IMG/VR virus record: IMGVR_UViG_3300045135_000875
Location: 1-34,786 of that record
Reading direction: 5' to 3' (one strand)
Length of the DNA stretch: 34,786 nt
DNA from: a virus
Notes under the pieces: generated by a model
Seen by the model: the letters and a program-made list of their open reading frames with translations, nothing else
Database searches by the model: none
What the model was told of the DNA's origin: nothing
Program-made: the position numbers and the translations under genes
Shown: piece by piece, positions 6,260-15,900 of the stretch
Layout: every line of letters begins with the position of its first letter
Numbering within the stretch: the first letter of the stretch is position 1

Positions 6260-6430
6260 TTACTTTTTTTTACCACCATGAGAATAAGGAAATAAAGCAT
6301 TCATAGCTTTACGTCTACCTTCACATCCACATGGTATATTTAAACCTTGTGATACTCTATCTACCATAGACTTAATACCAGTCTTAGTAGTGAACTTGTG
6401 TATACTATCTCCTAATCCTCTTGATTTCAT
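6260..6430 (-). CDS. Small phage protein with GLGD and CGC motifs (56 aa)
   Basis: The start at 6430 (MKSRGLGDSIHKF) lies 4 bases after the preceding stop, and GLGDxIxKFTxxTGIK is a conserved opening in similar marine phage proteins; the longer frame from 6475 would overlap the previous gene by 41 bases and adds a non-conserved acidic leader. The 56-residue product has an amphipathic helix, then LNIPCGCEGRRKAMNALFPY, with a CxC pair typical of this group. The C-terminus is Gly/Lys. The function is unknown; host-takeover and structural roles have both been supposed for such proteins without proof that I know of. Confidence 0.7.
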   Translation of the reverse strand: MKSRGLGDSIHKFTTKTGIKSMVDRVSQGLNIPCGCEGRRKAMNALFPYSHGGKKK

Positions 6431-6434
6431 ATTA

Positions 6435-6707
6435 TTAACATTTCCATCTACGTCTAGCAGCTCGACCTCTTTCACCGGTCCAACCTTTTGATCTAGCGCA
6501 AAATGATTTTCTTCTTTTAGCCGCTTTGCTACCAGGTTTAACTTTACCTGTTACAGCTGTTTTTAATTTACTACCAGGGTTTTTACGTCTATAAGCTGCA
6601 ACGCCTTTTTTAGTCATACCAGCACCTTCTTTAGTAGTTCTAAAGTTTCTGTTCTTACCTTTGGTAGTTTTTCTTACGTCTGGTTTTCTTTTTCTTTTTG
6701 CAGGCAT
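6435..6707 (-). CDS. Small highly basic protein, DUF6321-like
   Basis: A 90-residue, very Lys/Arg-rich protein. Central motifs MTKKGVAAYRRKNPGSKLKT, then PGSKAAKRRKSFCARSKG and a C-terminal RRRWKC, fit a family of small phage and giant-virus proteins that I recall as DUF6321 (name from memory). The ATG at 6707 overlaps the endolysin stop as TAATG. The charge suggests DNA binding, for instance as a condensing or internal virion protein, but the conserved Cys-containing motif points to a specific fold. Function unknown. Confidence 0.75.
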   Translation of the reverse strand: MPAKRKRKPDVRKTTKGKNRNFRTTKEGAGMTKKGVAAYRRKNPGSKLKTAVTGKVKPGSKAAKRRKSFCARSKGWTGERGRAARRRWKC

Positions 6708-7168
6708 TATATTACCATGTATTTAGTTTTACCGCCTTCACGATAAGCTTTTAAACATCTATTTCTATTTTCATCTGGGTGCACATAACTAACATGAACC
6801 CAATCAGGGTTTTCATCTGTGCCAAATTCCCAAATCATTTGATCGTAGTCTAAATTCTCTTTAATCCACTTATACATATCAGCATTAGACATGTTACCAT
6901 ACGTGTCGTCAATATCCATTGCTTGTCCGTGACAATGCTGTGATTTAGCTGATCCACCGATCGCAGCATTAAGTTCTGGTCCACGATAAAACGAATTTAT
7001 CTTTATAGGACCTCCTACGTGCTCTCTAAGAGGTTCAAATACTTTTTCTGCAATAAGCTTCATGTTTTCTAAATGAGACTCAGAGGGATCATTTTTTAAA
7101 CCTAACCTTAAAGCAGTAATACTGTGTATTCCTTCTTTATACGATACGTGTTTACTTAATCTTTCCAT
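6707..7168 (-). CDS. Endolysin, peptidase M15 family (D,D- or L,D-type peptidoglycan peptidase)
   Basis: A 153-residue M15A-type peptidase that cuts the peptide stems of peptidoglycan. Numbered from the ATG at 7168, S76QHCHGQAMD85 fits SxHxxGxAxD and supplies zinc ligands His78 and Asp85; QMIWEFG supplies the catalytic Glu114; and DWVHVSY supplies the third ligand His125. The length is normal for a single-domain phage lysin. The ATG at 7168 is preferred to an upstream GTG at 7192. There is no signal peptide, so export would need a holin, and the adjacent upstream gene encodes a holin-like protein that it overlaps by 17 bases. Confidence 0.9.
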   Translation of the reverse strand: MERLSKHVSYKEGIHSITALRLGLKNDPSESHLENMKLIAEKVFEPLREHVGGPIKINSFYRGPELNAAIGGSAKSQHCHGQAMDIDDTYGNMSNADMYKWIKENLDYDQMIWEFGTDENPDWVHVSYVHPDENRNRCLKAYREGGKTKYMVI

Positions 7169-7526
7169 TGCTTTTAAATTCAAACTTACCACCTGTTATA
7201 GATAATTTTTCTATAACTTCATTTTGAAGATCTCTTAGTAAAGCTTCTAGTTTGTCTTTTTCTATAACCATTTGGTTTACTTTATCTTCTAGAGCTTCGT
7301 TTTTAGCTTTTAACGCTTCTACTTCTTCAGGGTTTTTACCTATAAATGTGTAGATAACAACTGATAAACTACCAACTAACATACCAACGATTACTTTAAA
7401 AATATCATTGTTTGTGTCTGGTATTTCAAAGAAGGCTAAAAATAATAATAAGCCCATAACAAGTATAAATACTGTAGCTGCTCCTATATATCCTCTTAAT
7501 TCTTTATCTTTAAACATTTTCATCAT
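7152..7526 (-). CDS. Holin-like membrane protein with coiled-coil tail
   Basis: A 124-residue protein with two hydrophobic segments near residues 13-33 (YIGAATVFILVMGLLLFLAFF) and 42-63 (IFKVIVGMLVGSLSVVIYTFIG), followed by a charged coiled coil (KNPEEVEALKAKNEALEDKV) to the C-terminus. Two membrane helices, a charged tail and a position next to the endolysin gene suit a holin, though sequence alone cannot exclude a spanin-like or scaffold role. The start MMKMF overlaps the preceding stop as ATGA. Confidence 0.6.
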   Translation of the reverse strand: MMKMFKDKELRGYIGAATVFILVMGLLLFLAFFEIPDTNNDIFKVIVGMLVGSLSVVIYTFIGKNPEEVEALKAKNEALEDKVNQMVIEKDKLEALLRDLQNEVIEKLSITGGKFEFKSNGKIK

Positions 7527-7684
7527 TTTTTGATTATTTTTTTAATTTCTTTTGCTTTAGCTCTTATTTTAGCTGCTTTATCTTTTATATCACTGGCTTT
7601 AGCTAATACAATTTCATCTACTGTAGTTTTAGTCCACAGTAAAGTCCACATATCTTTCCAGTATTGTTTAGTTAAATTCCACAT
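7523..7684 (-). CDS. Small Trp-rich, Lys-rich amphipathic protein (53 aa)
   Basis: A 54-codon frame from ATG 7684 to TGA 7523-7525. It overlaps the upstream gene by 13 bases and the holin-like gene by ATGA, so it fills the only gap in this stretch. The N-terminus MWNLTKQYWKDMWTLLWTKT is rich in tryptophan and looks like an interfacial membrane helix; the rest is a long Lys/Ala helix ending KKIIKK. Phages often encode such tiny proteins beside holins. It may be a lysis accessory or antiholin, but no family is recognised. Confidence 0.65.
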   Translation of the reverse strand: MWNLTKQYWKDMWTLLWTKTTVDEIVLAKASDIKDKAAKIRAKAKEIKKIIKK

Positions 7685-8061
7685 TTTCTTTTTGATTTAG
7701 GTTTTCTATATTTTTTAGGTCCGTACCTTTTTTTATTTCCAAACAAAGGTATTGTTGCGGTAATAGTTATGCCGCCTAAAGTTGTTGCTAAAACATCGCC
7801 ATGTTCAACATAACCGCCAAACGTAGCGTCATACATTTCTTTCATTACACCAGCCGCGAAAGCTGTGCAAACACCTGTTATCATTGCTCTTTTTTTATCT
7901 TGATGTTTATTATAAGACCAAACATAACCTGCTGCTCCAGCTATATTACCAGCTGCAAAATGTAATTTCTTATCTTCTGGTATTTGAGCGTTAGCAAAGC
8001 CCACAATACCCATTACAAATAGGACACATATCTTAAAATTTACTTGCGTTATTAATTTCAT
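7672..8061 (-). CDS. Exported YfiM-like (DUF2279-type) protein
   Basis: A 129-residue protein from the ATG at 8061 (MKLITQVNFKICVLFVMG); an ATG 7 codons upstream is possible but gives a larger overlap. It has an N-terminal signal sequence ending near GFANAQ, then DKKLHFAAGNIAGAAG, AFAAGVMKEMYDATFGG and HGDVLATTLGG. The DKxxHFxAG...GxxKExxD...D...T..G pattern is that of YfiM-like periplasmic or outer-membrane-anchored proteins, seen also in phages. The C-terminus is strongly basic (KKRYGPKKYRKPKSKRK). There is no clear lipobox cysteine. It overlaps the thioredoxin-fold gene. Its role may be in envelope modification or late lysis. Confidence 0.68.
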   Translation of the reverse strand: MKLITQVNFKICVLFVMGIVGFANAQIPEDKKLHFAAGNIAGAAGYVWSYNKHQDKKRAMITGVCTAFAAGVMKEMYDATFGGYVEHGDVLATTLGGITITATIPLFGNKKRYGPKKYRKPKSKRKCGI

Positions 8062-8443
8062 TGATGGCTTCTTGAATATCATCTAAATCTGCTGGTAGCA
8101 TAAGATCTAAACCAGCTTTAAAAACAGTTTCTTTTATACCGTCTTTAAATATTATTAATGTGGGTGCCATACGAACCCTATATTTCTTTTTAGCTTCTGG
8201 AGCCTTAGCTATATCAATTCTATAATATACAGCATCTTCTAACTTATCCCACTCTGCAAAACAATTAGCTTCATTAAACTTAGCCCAAAATTCTACAATA
8301 ACAGGTTTTTTATCATCATCACCAAATGCATTATGGCTATTTATTATGTCTTCAAAGTCATTATCTGTAATCCAATATTTTTCAGGAACATCTGATTGAC
8401 TATATGATATAAGTGGGATTAACATTAAAATTAAATATTTCAT
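8033..8443 (-). CDS. Secreted thioredoxin-fold protein lacking the CxxC active site
   Basis: A 136-residue protein with a short signal peptide (MKYLILMLIPLISYSQ, a typical Flavobacteriia type ending in SQ) and a thioredoxin-like domain: PVIVEFWAKF (47-56) matches the beta strand before the thioredoxin active site, and RMAPTLIIFKDG (91-102) contains the cis-proline Pro94. The expected WCGPC is replaced by F56-N-E-A-N60 followed by Cys61, so a redox-active CxxC pair is missing. A single Cys61 remains. It probably acts in the periplasm as a binding or chaperone-type module rather than an oxidoreductase. Neighbours are two other exported proteins. Confidence 0.72.
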   Translation of the reverse strand: MKYLILMLIPLISYSQSDVPEKYWITDNDFEDIINSHNAFGDDDKKPVIVEFWAKFNEANCFAEWDKLEDAVYYRIDIAKAPEAKKKYRVRMAPTLIIFKDGIKETVFKAGLDLMLPADLDDIQEAINEINNASKF

Positions 8444-8445
8444 TT

Positions 8446-8727
8446 TTATTTCTTTTGTAGTTCGTATAATCTTTCGTCGATCTTATCTAATTGCTCTCTC
8501 ATTGCCTCAACATCCTCTTGAGTATCTAATATGGTCTGACGAATTAACTCATCTTTTAGATCATACTCTATTCTATCAATAACAGGTTCTGGTAATTCTT
8601 TTGCTAAAGCTATATCAGCTTGTAAAGCAAACCACATAGCAGCTAAGCTAAATACACCTGCTCCAGCTAGCCCTATTGTTTTTAAATCTAATGTTATTTT
8701 AGTTTCTTCTGATATTTGTTTTGCCAT
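8446..8727 (-). CDS. Small membrane-anchored coiled-coil protein
   Basis: A 93-residue protein with a cytoplasmic polar leader (MAKQISEETKITLDLKT), one membrane segment (about residues 18-37, IGLAGAGVFSLAAMWFALQA) and an acidic stretch ending in a coiled coil (EDVEAMREQLDKIDERLYEL). Similar phage proteins that I recall share the EETKIxLDLKTIG opening and LPEP motif, always of unknown function. It lies 2 bases from each neighbour, between the outer-membrane protein gene and the thioredoxin-fold gene. A second holin or a spanin-like component is possible. Confidence 0.65.
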   Translation of the reverse strand: MAKQISEETKITLDLKTIGLAGAGVFSLAAMWFALQADIALAKELPEPVIDRIEYDLKDELIRQTILDTQEDVEAMREQLDKIDERLYELQKK

Positions 8728-8729
8728 GA

Positions 8730-9923
8730 TTATCTAAATGTGTAGTTAATTCCAAAGTTTGAGTTAAATATTTCTGAATCCCAGAATTTAGTATATTCAC
8801 CTTCAATAAACACGCCAATTGATTTACTGATTTTAACACCAAATACCATACCAGCTTGATAATCACTCCATTGTTCACCTTCTAGTAAATTATTATGACC
8901 ACCTTCACTCCAACTGTTTCTATGTAAGTAGCTAAAGTCTTCATTACCTTGTACGTATTTGTGGTATGGTAATATCCAACTGCCAAACGCGTGAAACCAG
9001 AAGTTGTTTTTATAGTGATAAAAGTCAAAACCTACGATTGGTGCAACCTCAGCGAAAGCATCTAGCTCAGCCCATGCTTCTTGATTATATCGATTTAATA
9101 GACCAGGCATTACAAGATCTCTAAACTGTGCATCCGTCCAAGCAACAACATCACCTTCTGGATTAGTCCAATACCAGTCATTGATAGGATCGCCAGTTTC
9201 ATCAGTTCCTGAATAATACCAATCATCGTATCCATACTCGAAACCTAAAGTGTACCAGTAATTAGCCGTACTACCATCTTCATTAGTTTCATTTAACCAT
9301 ATTTCTACAGGATTATATCCGTAAGGACGTTGATGCGTTCTGTATATTGCACCAGCAGATATACTAAATTTCTTACCAATAGGTAACCTGGCTCTTAATT
9401 CACCAGATGTATATTGAAAACCAACATTACCAGCTTCTCTAGCTTCAAACTTAGCTATATGATAATCACCAGTATGTCTTATAAATAATCTTTTATTGTC
9501 AAACTCGTTACCGTTTCTTCTTTCTTTTTCCCAATGTAGCATGTATTCTAAACCTTGAACGGCTGATGTAGGTGCTGATAAAGCTACTTGTTTTTCTATT
9601 TTGTTATTACCAGTCCAGAAATTACCAGGCTTTACCTCATAACCAAATCTAGCTAATTTACGTATACCAAACCCATATCTATAATCAAATGGGTGATATA
9701 TTGTTTGATCTACAACATCTGGTATTGCGTAGAAATCATCAGGATTTGTACGTATGAAATATTTAGGTTGTTCTTCTTTTGCATTACCTATATTACCGGC
9801 AGCATAAAAAGTTCCGTACTTTAAAAAATCTTTATAAACTTCTTTGAAAAAGTTTTTCTTTTCTTCTTGTGCAATAGAATTAAAGCTTATAAATAATGCT
9901 AATATTGTTAAAATTTGTTTCAT
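8730..9923 (-). CDS. Phage-encoded predicted outer-membrane beta-barrel protein
   Basis: A 397-residue protein with an N-terminal signal peptide (MKQILTILALFISFNSIAQ) and an aromatic-rich mature part made of alternating amphipathic strands and Gly/Asn/Asp loops, for example VGFQYTSGELRARLP, FSISAGAIYRTH, NYWYTLGFEYGYDDWYYSG, and closing strands IGVFIEGEYTKFWDSE and NFGINYTFR. A terminal strand ending in YTF-R fits the beta-signal of outer-membrane barrels. It should be exported by host Sec and inserted by the host BAM complex. In the late operon it could mask a receptor, block superinfection or weaken the envelope; a structural virion role cannot be excluded but a signal peptide argues against it. 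No specific barrel family is recognised. Confidence 0.7.
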   Translation of the reverse strand: MKQILTILALFISFNSIAQEEKKNFFKEVYKDFLKYGTFYAAGNIGNAKEEQPKYFIRTNPDDFYAIPDVVDQTIYHPFDYRYGFGIRKLARFGYEVKPGNFWTGNNKIEKQVALSAPTSAVQGLEYMLHWEKERRNGNEFDNKRLFIRHTGDYHIAKFEAREAGNVGFQYTSGELRARLPIGKKFSISAGAIYRTHQRPYGYNPVEIWLNETNEDGSTANYWYTLGFEYGYDDWYYSGTDETGDPINDWYWTNPEGDVVAWTDAQFRDLVMPGLLNRYNQEAWAELDAFAEVAPIVGFDFYHYKNNFWFHAFGSWILPYHKYVQGNEDFSYLHRNSWSEGGHNNLLEGEQWSDYQAGMVFGVKISKSIGVFIEGEYTKFWDSEIFNSNFGINYTFR

Positions 9924-9980
9924 CTGTAGTAAAGTTGTTATAGTTTAAGTAATCACTTGTTTTCGCTATACTTTTAATAG

Positions 9981-12900
9981 TTATTCTGTTTTTCTTAAAT
10001 TTTCAAGTCGTCTAGGTTGTGTTTGTCTTTTTCTAAATTTTATATTTGGATCTGGCTTAGGTCTTTTACTAGGTTCATCATCTTCTATACCTACTTGCCA
10101 AGTTCTCCAACCAAGAGCTACCGCCATACGTTGCCAAGCTTCGTTTTCATCGTTTAATACTTCTCTTGCGCTTTGTACTTTATAATATACTCTATCAGTA
10201 GGTAAGTTAGTTGCTGCTGATATTATATTAGAACTAGCTTCAATAGCAGGATTATCTATATCAAGTCCCATACCTTTTGGCCCAAACATCTTATCTCTAT
10301 CATACTCATAGCTTTTAAAAGAAGAATATATTTTTCTAGACTTACTACCGATAGGTGGTGATACGTTAAATAATTCAACTAACACATAACCATAATCAGA
10401 CTTACTAACAGTTTTCTTAGACTGTTTGTCAAACTCCATTATAGCATTTTTTAATGTAGCGACTATTGCTCCTTTAATACCCATACCTCTAAGTACTGAG
10501 TCAGCCATACCGTTAGCTATATTATTATATCTGTCTTTTTGTTTTTCATCTGTTTCATCATCGTCAAACACCATGGCAAATAAAGCATTTTGCATAGCGT
10601 TAAACACTAAGTTTTGCATACCTACGTAATATGTAACTCTTGATAGCTGTATCATTCTACTTCTTGCTAAACTATGATAATCACCTGTTACTGGATTTTT
10701 AACTCTTCTACCATTAGCAAGATCTAGTATTTCTTTTTTAGAAAATCTATTATACTGCATTGTTACGTTTTGAAAAGCTAGTAATACTCTACCTAATGGT
10801 CCAGCTTGTTGTTTTGATATAAGATCTGGTCTACCTGACTGCTGAGTTGTTTCTGCTATTGCTTGAAAATCTAAAAACGCTTGTTCTTCAGCAGCTTGTC
10901 TTGACATGCCTTTTTGTTTTATATAAGCTTCAGTTCTATTTCTATACATTGTAGAACCACCTAAAGCAATTGCAAAACTATCAGCCATCTGTGTAAATAC
11001 AAAACCTTTTTGAAGTAATACGGAAATAGCTTTTCTTATTGGATCTTTATGACCTCTAACTGACTCAGCTATTTCTTGCCAGTTAACATCTTGTTGCATA
11101 CCACCTCTTCTTTGTTTTAAGAAATCAGAGTTAAATATCATACCAAAGTCTTGCCAAAATTGAGTTTGATTAGCAAAAGCTTTACCAGCCGCGAATATAT
11201 TATTATCTGAATAATTTATAAAGTTTGTAAATGATATTGTTTGTAGCGCTGCTGATCTAGTGTTAAAGAACATAATAGTACCAGTAGCATTATTAATCCA
11301 GTCCATCCAAGCGTTTACAGCTTTGTTCTGCCCAAACGTTCTATTACTACCTTTTTCTATTCTATATATAAGATCTTCTAAAGCTTCTCTAAAATCAGTA
11401 CCATATATAGCCTGTATTTTATTCATGTTTTCTGGGCTAAGTATTTCTTTTCTGTTTTCTATAAACTCTTTTAAATAATCAGATCTTTTACCTATTTGAT
11501 TTAAACCTGTTAAATCTAAACCTATTGAACTAGTTAACCAAATATCATCTGGCTTTACATAACCTTCATCTAGTTTTGTTATTGCACTTATTTGATTAGC
11601 AAAAGCTTCTATATCAGGATCACCTTTAACTATAGCTGTAAGCTTTTTAATATCTGTTTTAGACAAACCAGGTATTTCCATACCATTTTTACTCCATAAA
11701 TAAACTCTTACAGCTGTATCATAAGTAAAGTTGTTATAACCAGTATCTTTTTTCATTAACTTATGAACTCTAGGCATTTGTTTTTTAAGAGCTTCATAAT
11801 CATTTCTGATTTGTTGCTTAGCTCTATTCATAGCGTCAATACCTCTAGTTATAGGTTTTAATAATGTTTCTTCAAAAAACTCTTTATGAGCTTCACCTTG
11901 TTTACCTTTACCTGCGAACTGTAATAGTAGACCAGCAAAGTCTTCAGCTGACGGCTCTATAAATATATTCCAATTACCTTTAAAATCACCTCTTGCTTTA
12001 CCAGCTGCGTCTGAATATGTTGTTTCAGCCCTTACACCTTTTGTTTCTTCTAGTATTTCGTTAAACCTTTGGCTTTTCTTACCACGTTTATTGTATACAA
12101 TATCTTCTCTAGCTTGTTGTATATCTGACTTAACGTCTACAATATCTAATACATCTTTAACAGCTTTAACGTTTTTAATAGCATCATCAGCAAAATAAAA
12201 ATCATTATAACCATCAGCTGCTTTAGCTATCATAAATTCAGCTTTTGCTTCAGGCGTGCCGTTTTCTAGTCCTGTTATATTTTCCAAAGGTATATCAACA
12301 CCATTGTCTGCTAAAAACTTCTTAATAGCTGGTGCCGCTGCTTGTGGCCTTGCTGTTAATATAAATACATCTTTGTTGCCAAACTTTTCTACACGCTTTT
12401 TAATTACATCAAACAAAGGACCTTTTTCGCCTCTTTTTACTTCGTTAAATTCTGAAAAATCAAATATAGCTCCTTGTTCTTCTAATGTTGCGGATTGTAA
12501 AGCAAATTCTGTAGCGTCTATTTTTCTAAACTTACCATCTTTTGTGGTTACACCGATCATGCTTTTAGTTTTAGCAACTGTATCGTCAAAGTCCATGACG
12601 GTTATACCTTTTTTAGGCGCATCTGTTCTTCTTGCCATTTCAATAGCCTTATCTAATAAAGATGCTTTACTACGTTTGCTATACACGTAATTATTAGTAC
12701 CAATAGTACCACCATTTTCAAGATCATGTAGTTCCATAAACTTCATTACCTCTTTGTATCTAGTATCTAATGGGTTTTTACCAAATTCATGCCTAACACC
12801 CATGTTACTTTGTTGGCCTCTATCTTTTATTATATCATCTATTGCTTTAGGTATAATAGCACCTTTATAATTTTTTAATTCAGCATCTAAGTTTTTCTTA

Positions 12901-15900
12901 GACTTAGCTGATCCTGAAATAATATATTCATATGCTAAATTAGCTATTACATTAGCTGGTATCATGTGTTCAAACACGAATACATCATCAGGATCAATAC
13001 CTAATAATTTAGCCATAATATCTCTACGAACAGTTGGTATTAATGTAAGCTCAGCAGCCTTTCTACCTAAACCACCTGTGTCTTGGAATAAAGCTTCTAT
13101 ATGAACTCTCATTTGTTTATTGGTTATGTAACCATGCTTGTTTAATATTCTATATGTTTCAATAGTATCTTCTAATATTTTCTTATAGTTTAAACCAGCT
13201 TTTCTATTTTCTTTATAATCGTTTGGGTCTATGTTTTGATTACTATCTTTTAAGTAAGGATCTTTTTTACCTAATGTTACACCTTTATTTTGTGTAACTT
13301 TAAACTTACCAGCATTGTTTTCAAAATCATTTATACTTCTAAACGTAGATGTTCTTGATCCTTTAGGATGTTTTTTAACTTCACTTTCTTTTATTTTTAT
13401 TCCAGCGGGGTCTTTAGTTAGTATAAAACCACCAATAGACTCAGGCTGCCATGAGTGATTCATTACTATAGCTAAGTTGGCAGGATCTAATGGTAAATTA
13501 ATTTTTTTATCACCATCCATTACATAGCCTTGCTCTACAAGATCTTTGAAATCTTTGTAACCAAGTCTAGCATCGTTTATTAAGTTTATATCTGATTTGT
13601 CAAAACCATTGTTACCATCTAAACCACCGTATTTTATAGAAATAACATCTCTATTTAAATCGTGATTTGCTAGTAAATAATTAGCTGTTTTTTCAGCTAT
13701 ATTATCAACATCTAAGTTGTGTGCAAAATTTGTTTTTATAAACTTAGGAACAAACTCATTACCTATTTTAGTTAGTTCACCTATTTTAACAGTTGTTATT
13801 TTGCCTTCATCTTTTGCTTTACGTAAATGATGTTGCAATATTCTATGTATACCATTAAATTTAGAACCAGCGGGATCAGAAGCATATAATCTTAAATCAT
13901 CTATAAAGGCTTTACCTCTTATTACATTTAATATTTCGTTATAATCTTTTACAGCTTCAGGATCAGTGCTTTGTGATAATTTAGCAGCTCTTTTACTAAA
14001 TACTAAATCAACAGGTCTTTGTACTATTCTAGCCATAGCTTGTACAGCTGTTTCGTTTTGCATAGTACCTTTATTTAAACCTTCTTGATCTCTTTTTAAC
14101 AATACGTCGGGATCACCCATAACTTGCAACACAGCATCGTTTGCTAATTCTATAGCTAAAGCTTGACCTAAAGATTCTTTTCTAGCTCTGCCTTCAAAGT
14201 ATTTTACAAAAGCATCAGTATCTATATTGTTTTTTACAAATAAAGCATTACCAGCATTTAAGTTTTTTACATTAACATCAAGCTTGGATTGTTTTCTTGT
14301 TTGTCTATCAACAACTTTAGTTACAAGATCTTTAAATCTTTTGTTAATAACATCTTGTGAAAGCTTAGACCATATTCTACCTTTGTTTTTTGCTAACCAA
14401 GCTTTGTAATCATCTGCGTTTTTAGGTATTAAACCTTCAGATACTAATATTTTTCTTACCTCTTTTTGAAATATTTCGTTTAAATCTTTTCTAAGATTTT
14501 TATTATTAAAGTCAAGTACAACTTTTTTACCACTTCTCTTAACAAGATGTTTTTGAGTTAAAACGTTTTTTACTTTATTTATTATTGCTTCATACTGAGG
14601 ACTACCAGTTGCTATTTGAAAAGCACCTTCTCTTATATTTACAAACTCAGTGTCTACTTGTGCTGTAGTTTCAGTTGCTGTATCAACTTCTTGACCTGTA
14701 GTTTCAGACGCAAAAGTGTCTTGTATACCCATACGTTTAGCTAGACTTTGTGATCTTTGTACTATTAACTGTGTTAGCCAGCTATCTAAACTTTGACTTC
14801 TTTGCTTTGATGGATCCCACTCATTTTGTAATATAGCTGCAGCTTCCATTACCATTTGGTCCTTAAACATCTGTCTAGCTTTTAATCTATTTTCGTCTAA
14901 TACTCTTGTTAAATCTTGTGGTATTTTATCAAATAATCTTTTTGTTTGATTTTCTACAACACCACCTATTTCTTGACCAAAATCACTTTCAGTAAAAGGT
15001 ACTGTTAAGCCATCAACAGGTCTACCATCAGGTGTGCTAGATAATGTTTGGTTTAGCATTGATCTAGTATTACCACTAAACTCTGATTCAAGTCTTGGTT
15101 GTAATCTAGAACTAAGCACTACATCACCACCTTGAGCTGGCGTAACGCCTTCTAAACTACTTAAAAGTTTATCTGTTAGTTTACCTTTTTTATTTGATTT
15201 AGCATATTCTACTACAAAGTTTTTCAATCCTTCAGTAGTTCCAAAATCTATTTCGCCTTTAACACCACCTGTTTTAAATAATTTTTTAAAAAAGTTTAAA
15301 GCAGCACTAGGATTATTTTCAATATTTATTTGTTCTTCTAAAACACCTTCACCAAATAAAGCCATATACTCATCTGGATTTCTTTCTAAGTAATCAGCAT
15401 CATATCCATCAATCTTTATTCTTTTTTGAACATAGCCGTTAGTATCATACTTGTTTACCATGTTTTTTATAGTCATAGCATCTATTTTACCTGACGCTAT
15501 TAAAGCTTTTGTTAATGGGTGTAAAAACTCATGCTGTGCTGTAGTAACTATACCACCTTCATCAAAATCTCTGTTAACAAATAAAGTATTAGTTGTAGGA
15601 TCAAAAAATCCAGCTGATTCTGCTTGTTCTTCTTTATAACCTTTAGCAAGTAATTCTTCAGTAGTTGTACCCTCTGTAGTTGTATTTTTATTTATAACAC
15701 CAGCAGCCATAGCTTGACTCGTTGCTTTTTCAACAAAATCAATACCAAGTATATTTTCTGTATCAACATCAAGTAAAGCAGCTTGTTCTGAAAGCTTTTT
15801 TATTAAAACTTTATTTTTTGTATCTCTTTTTTGTTCGATGTTAATTCTTCTTAATAGTTCATCTCTTTTCAACATGTTGTTGAATATCTTGTTTTTATCT

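Noticed and set aside
12256-12690. 144-aa plus-strand frame antisense to the giant protein
   Set aside because: It is exactly antisense to the HAD domain and has a composition typical of reversed coding sequence.
12940-12990. FEHMIP in the giant protein as an HNH-like endonuclease motif
   Set aside because: Only one His-containing motif is visible and no zinc or second catalytic His pattern follows.
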